Positions 62,593-64,000 of a stretch of DNA of 64,000 bases are shown here, in pieces. Within the stretch, counting starts at the first letter, position 1. Each line of letters starts with the position of its first letter. This DNA is from Carallia brachiata (Eukaryota > Streptophyta > Magnoliopsida > Malpighiales > Rhizophoraceae): contig JADCRB010000055.1 of assembly GCA_021464245.1 (NCBI GenBank), positions 526,487 through 590,486 on the forward strand. The letters run 5' to 3'. The position numbers and the translations under genes were made by a program. The notes under the pieces were generated by a model. That model was not told the DNA's origin. It saw nothing but the letters and a program-made list of their open reading frames with translations, and ran no database searches.

Positions 62593-64000
62593 ACAATGTC
62601 TTGTCTTATTTGTTTTTGATTGGGCGATTGTAAATTTAAGTGGATAATATATACGTCTATAACATACTAATTAAAATATTAAATATATATATAAGTGTCT
62701 AACACGTGCTTTAGAAGTATCTGACACATAAATTAGAAATATTTGACACGCATTATCTGATTTTTTTTTTATTTTTTTATTAGATACGTTTTAAAGTGTT
62801 TGACACGTGTCCAAAAAGTGTACGGTGAATGTCGTATCCAACACGTGTATTCAATACGTATATTCAATATGGACATTATTTTAAAAGTGTTCATGCATCC
62901 TATCCACTGTAGCTTTTGCCTTTTTTATTTCTTTTATTTTTGTTATTTAAAATTGATGGCCTAACAATTAAAAAATAGAAGAAACGAGGGTATAAGCAAA
63001 ATCTTGAACTTTTGTTTGTATAAGATTTTTACAGCAAGGATTCGATATCTAGAAATTTCATTAGATTTCGACTAATCTGATTTAAGTATATGTCAGAATT
63101 ATTATGGAAGTGATTCTCCTAACGTCATTTTCTTTATACAAAATCTAAAATTTTACTTAAAAAAATCAAAATTCTAATCATTCAGACCAATTATCATAGG
63201 TATAATTTCGTCCATATAGTCGAGATATACCTCAACTATTTCACTAGCCACTTTCTTTAGTTTGAGATCGTCCAGTATTTAATGTATTAGATTGACTAAT
63301 ATGGATCGATTCGAATAGGACCCCAAAGGGTTTTAAAAATCTTTCAATTGGTATTTAACGCAGTTATATTCCCAAAATTTGAATTTAAAATATCTAATTA
63401 AATGACAATAAATCACTATTATTTATATCAGCACCTTTCTCATTAACGTTCCACCTTTTGGCACGTTGGATCGAAGAACAAAGGCTTAGCCTTTGGATCC
63501 TCCTCGTGGACTTTTTTTTTTTTTTGATCTGTCGTGGACTTTTGTTTTTTTTGGTCTAAGGAAGAGCCGAAGTCTATTGCATCAAACAAAAAGACTACAC
63601 CATCAAACTCTTAAGCCATGAGACACTTCAGCTATCCTTCCAAATAGCCCACGTGGGTTATTTTTAAACCCCTGACCAAAGAGAGAGAGCCAGAAGAGGA
63701 GATATTGTGGCCCATCAGCCCAAACCTTAAATCATACTATTTACCCAAGGCCCAGAAAAAGGACCAAATCAACTGGATGCCAATATGGGCTAAATCCATT
63801 CCACGTGTTCTTTCGATTTCCTGTTGGTCAACCTTACTGAGTCGTCCTTTGCACGACTGATGCAATATTTACATGCTGCTCAGAGGGACTTTAAATTCGA
63901 GACTTTCTTTATCAATTCATTGGATCCACGTTTGAATTTGCCCTTTTCATCCATATTTAATGTAATTTCTATGAGAAGGGGCAGAGGACGGCAAAACGCA
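62593..64000. other. Intergenic DNA
   Basis: No gene is supported. 62690-62880 contains several short 'gtgtc-gacacg' like repeats ('gtctaacacgtg', 'tatctgacac', 'tttgacacg'), probably a decayed repeat. 63490-63550 has a small 'gtggactttt' duplication. Confidence 0.45.

Noticed and set aside
1..64000. CRISPR arrays, operons, viral replication genes
   Set aside because: None seen. The window is plant nuclear DNA with intron-containing genes.

Overview
The window is nuclear DNA of a flowering plant, most likely a eudicot (I cannot name the species). It is AT-rich. Its genes have many small GT-AG introns, its intergenic DNA is full of miniature inverted-repeat elements, and the recognisable products are plant families: pectin acetylesterase, a CYP72-clan P450, an F-box/DUF295 protein and RNA polymerase III subunit RPC3. 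There is no sign of bacterial or organellar organisation.

Layout. 0-8 kb is a graveyard: a MITE with a 10-bp target duplication, a threefold degenerate repeat, a wrecked serine carboxypeptidase-like (SCPL20-type) gene with Ty3/gypsy integrase debris in an intron, and one exon of a galactokinase relic. 8.3-21.5 kb is a tandem segmental duplication. Each unit carries a minus-strand F-box/DUF295 gene followed by a relic of a coiled-coil gene (At3g49055-type). The left F-box copy is frameshifted, the right copy is intact (472 aa), and a scrambled scrap of a third copy lies at 22.0 kb. 25.5-32.2 kb is an intact 12-exon pectin acetylesterase (398 aa) on the plus strand. 33.9-39.5 kb holds scattered exon-like segments of a plus-strand gene that I do not recognise. 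40.2-46.9 kb is a four-exon minus-strand P450, complete except for one missing base. 47-54 kb is intergenic DNA with several inverted-repeat elements and a LINE-like 3' end. 54.4-56.2 kb is a three-exon conserved plant gene of unknown function (204 aa). 57.8-62.4 kb is a 14-exon minus-strand RPC3 gene with one extra base in a T-run. At 62.5 kb, on the plus strand, is a tRNA-Cys(GCA) gene.

How they relate. Most genes are unrelated neighbours. Two contexts stand out. The gene for a Pol III subunit (RPC3) is divergent from, and about 117 bp away from, a Pol III-transcribed tRNA gene. The F-box duplication shows birth and decay of a gene family in place. Two of the single-base frame breaks (P450 and RPC3) fall in short A/T runs in otherwise perfect genes, so assembly error must be weighed against true mutation. 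I found no CRISPR array, operon or obviously new molecular system.
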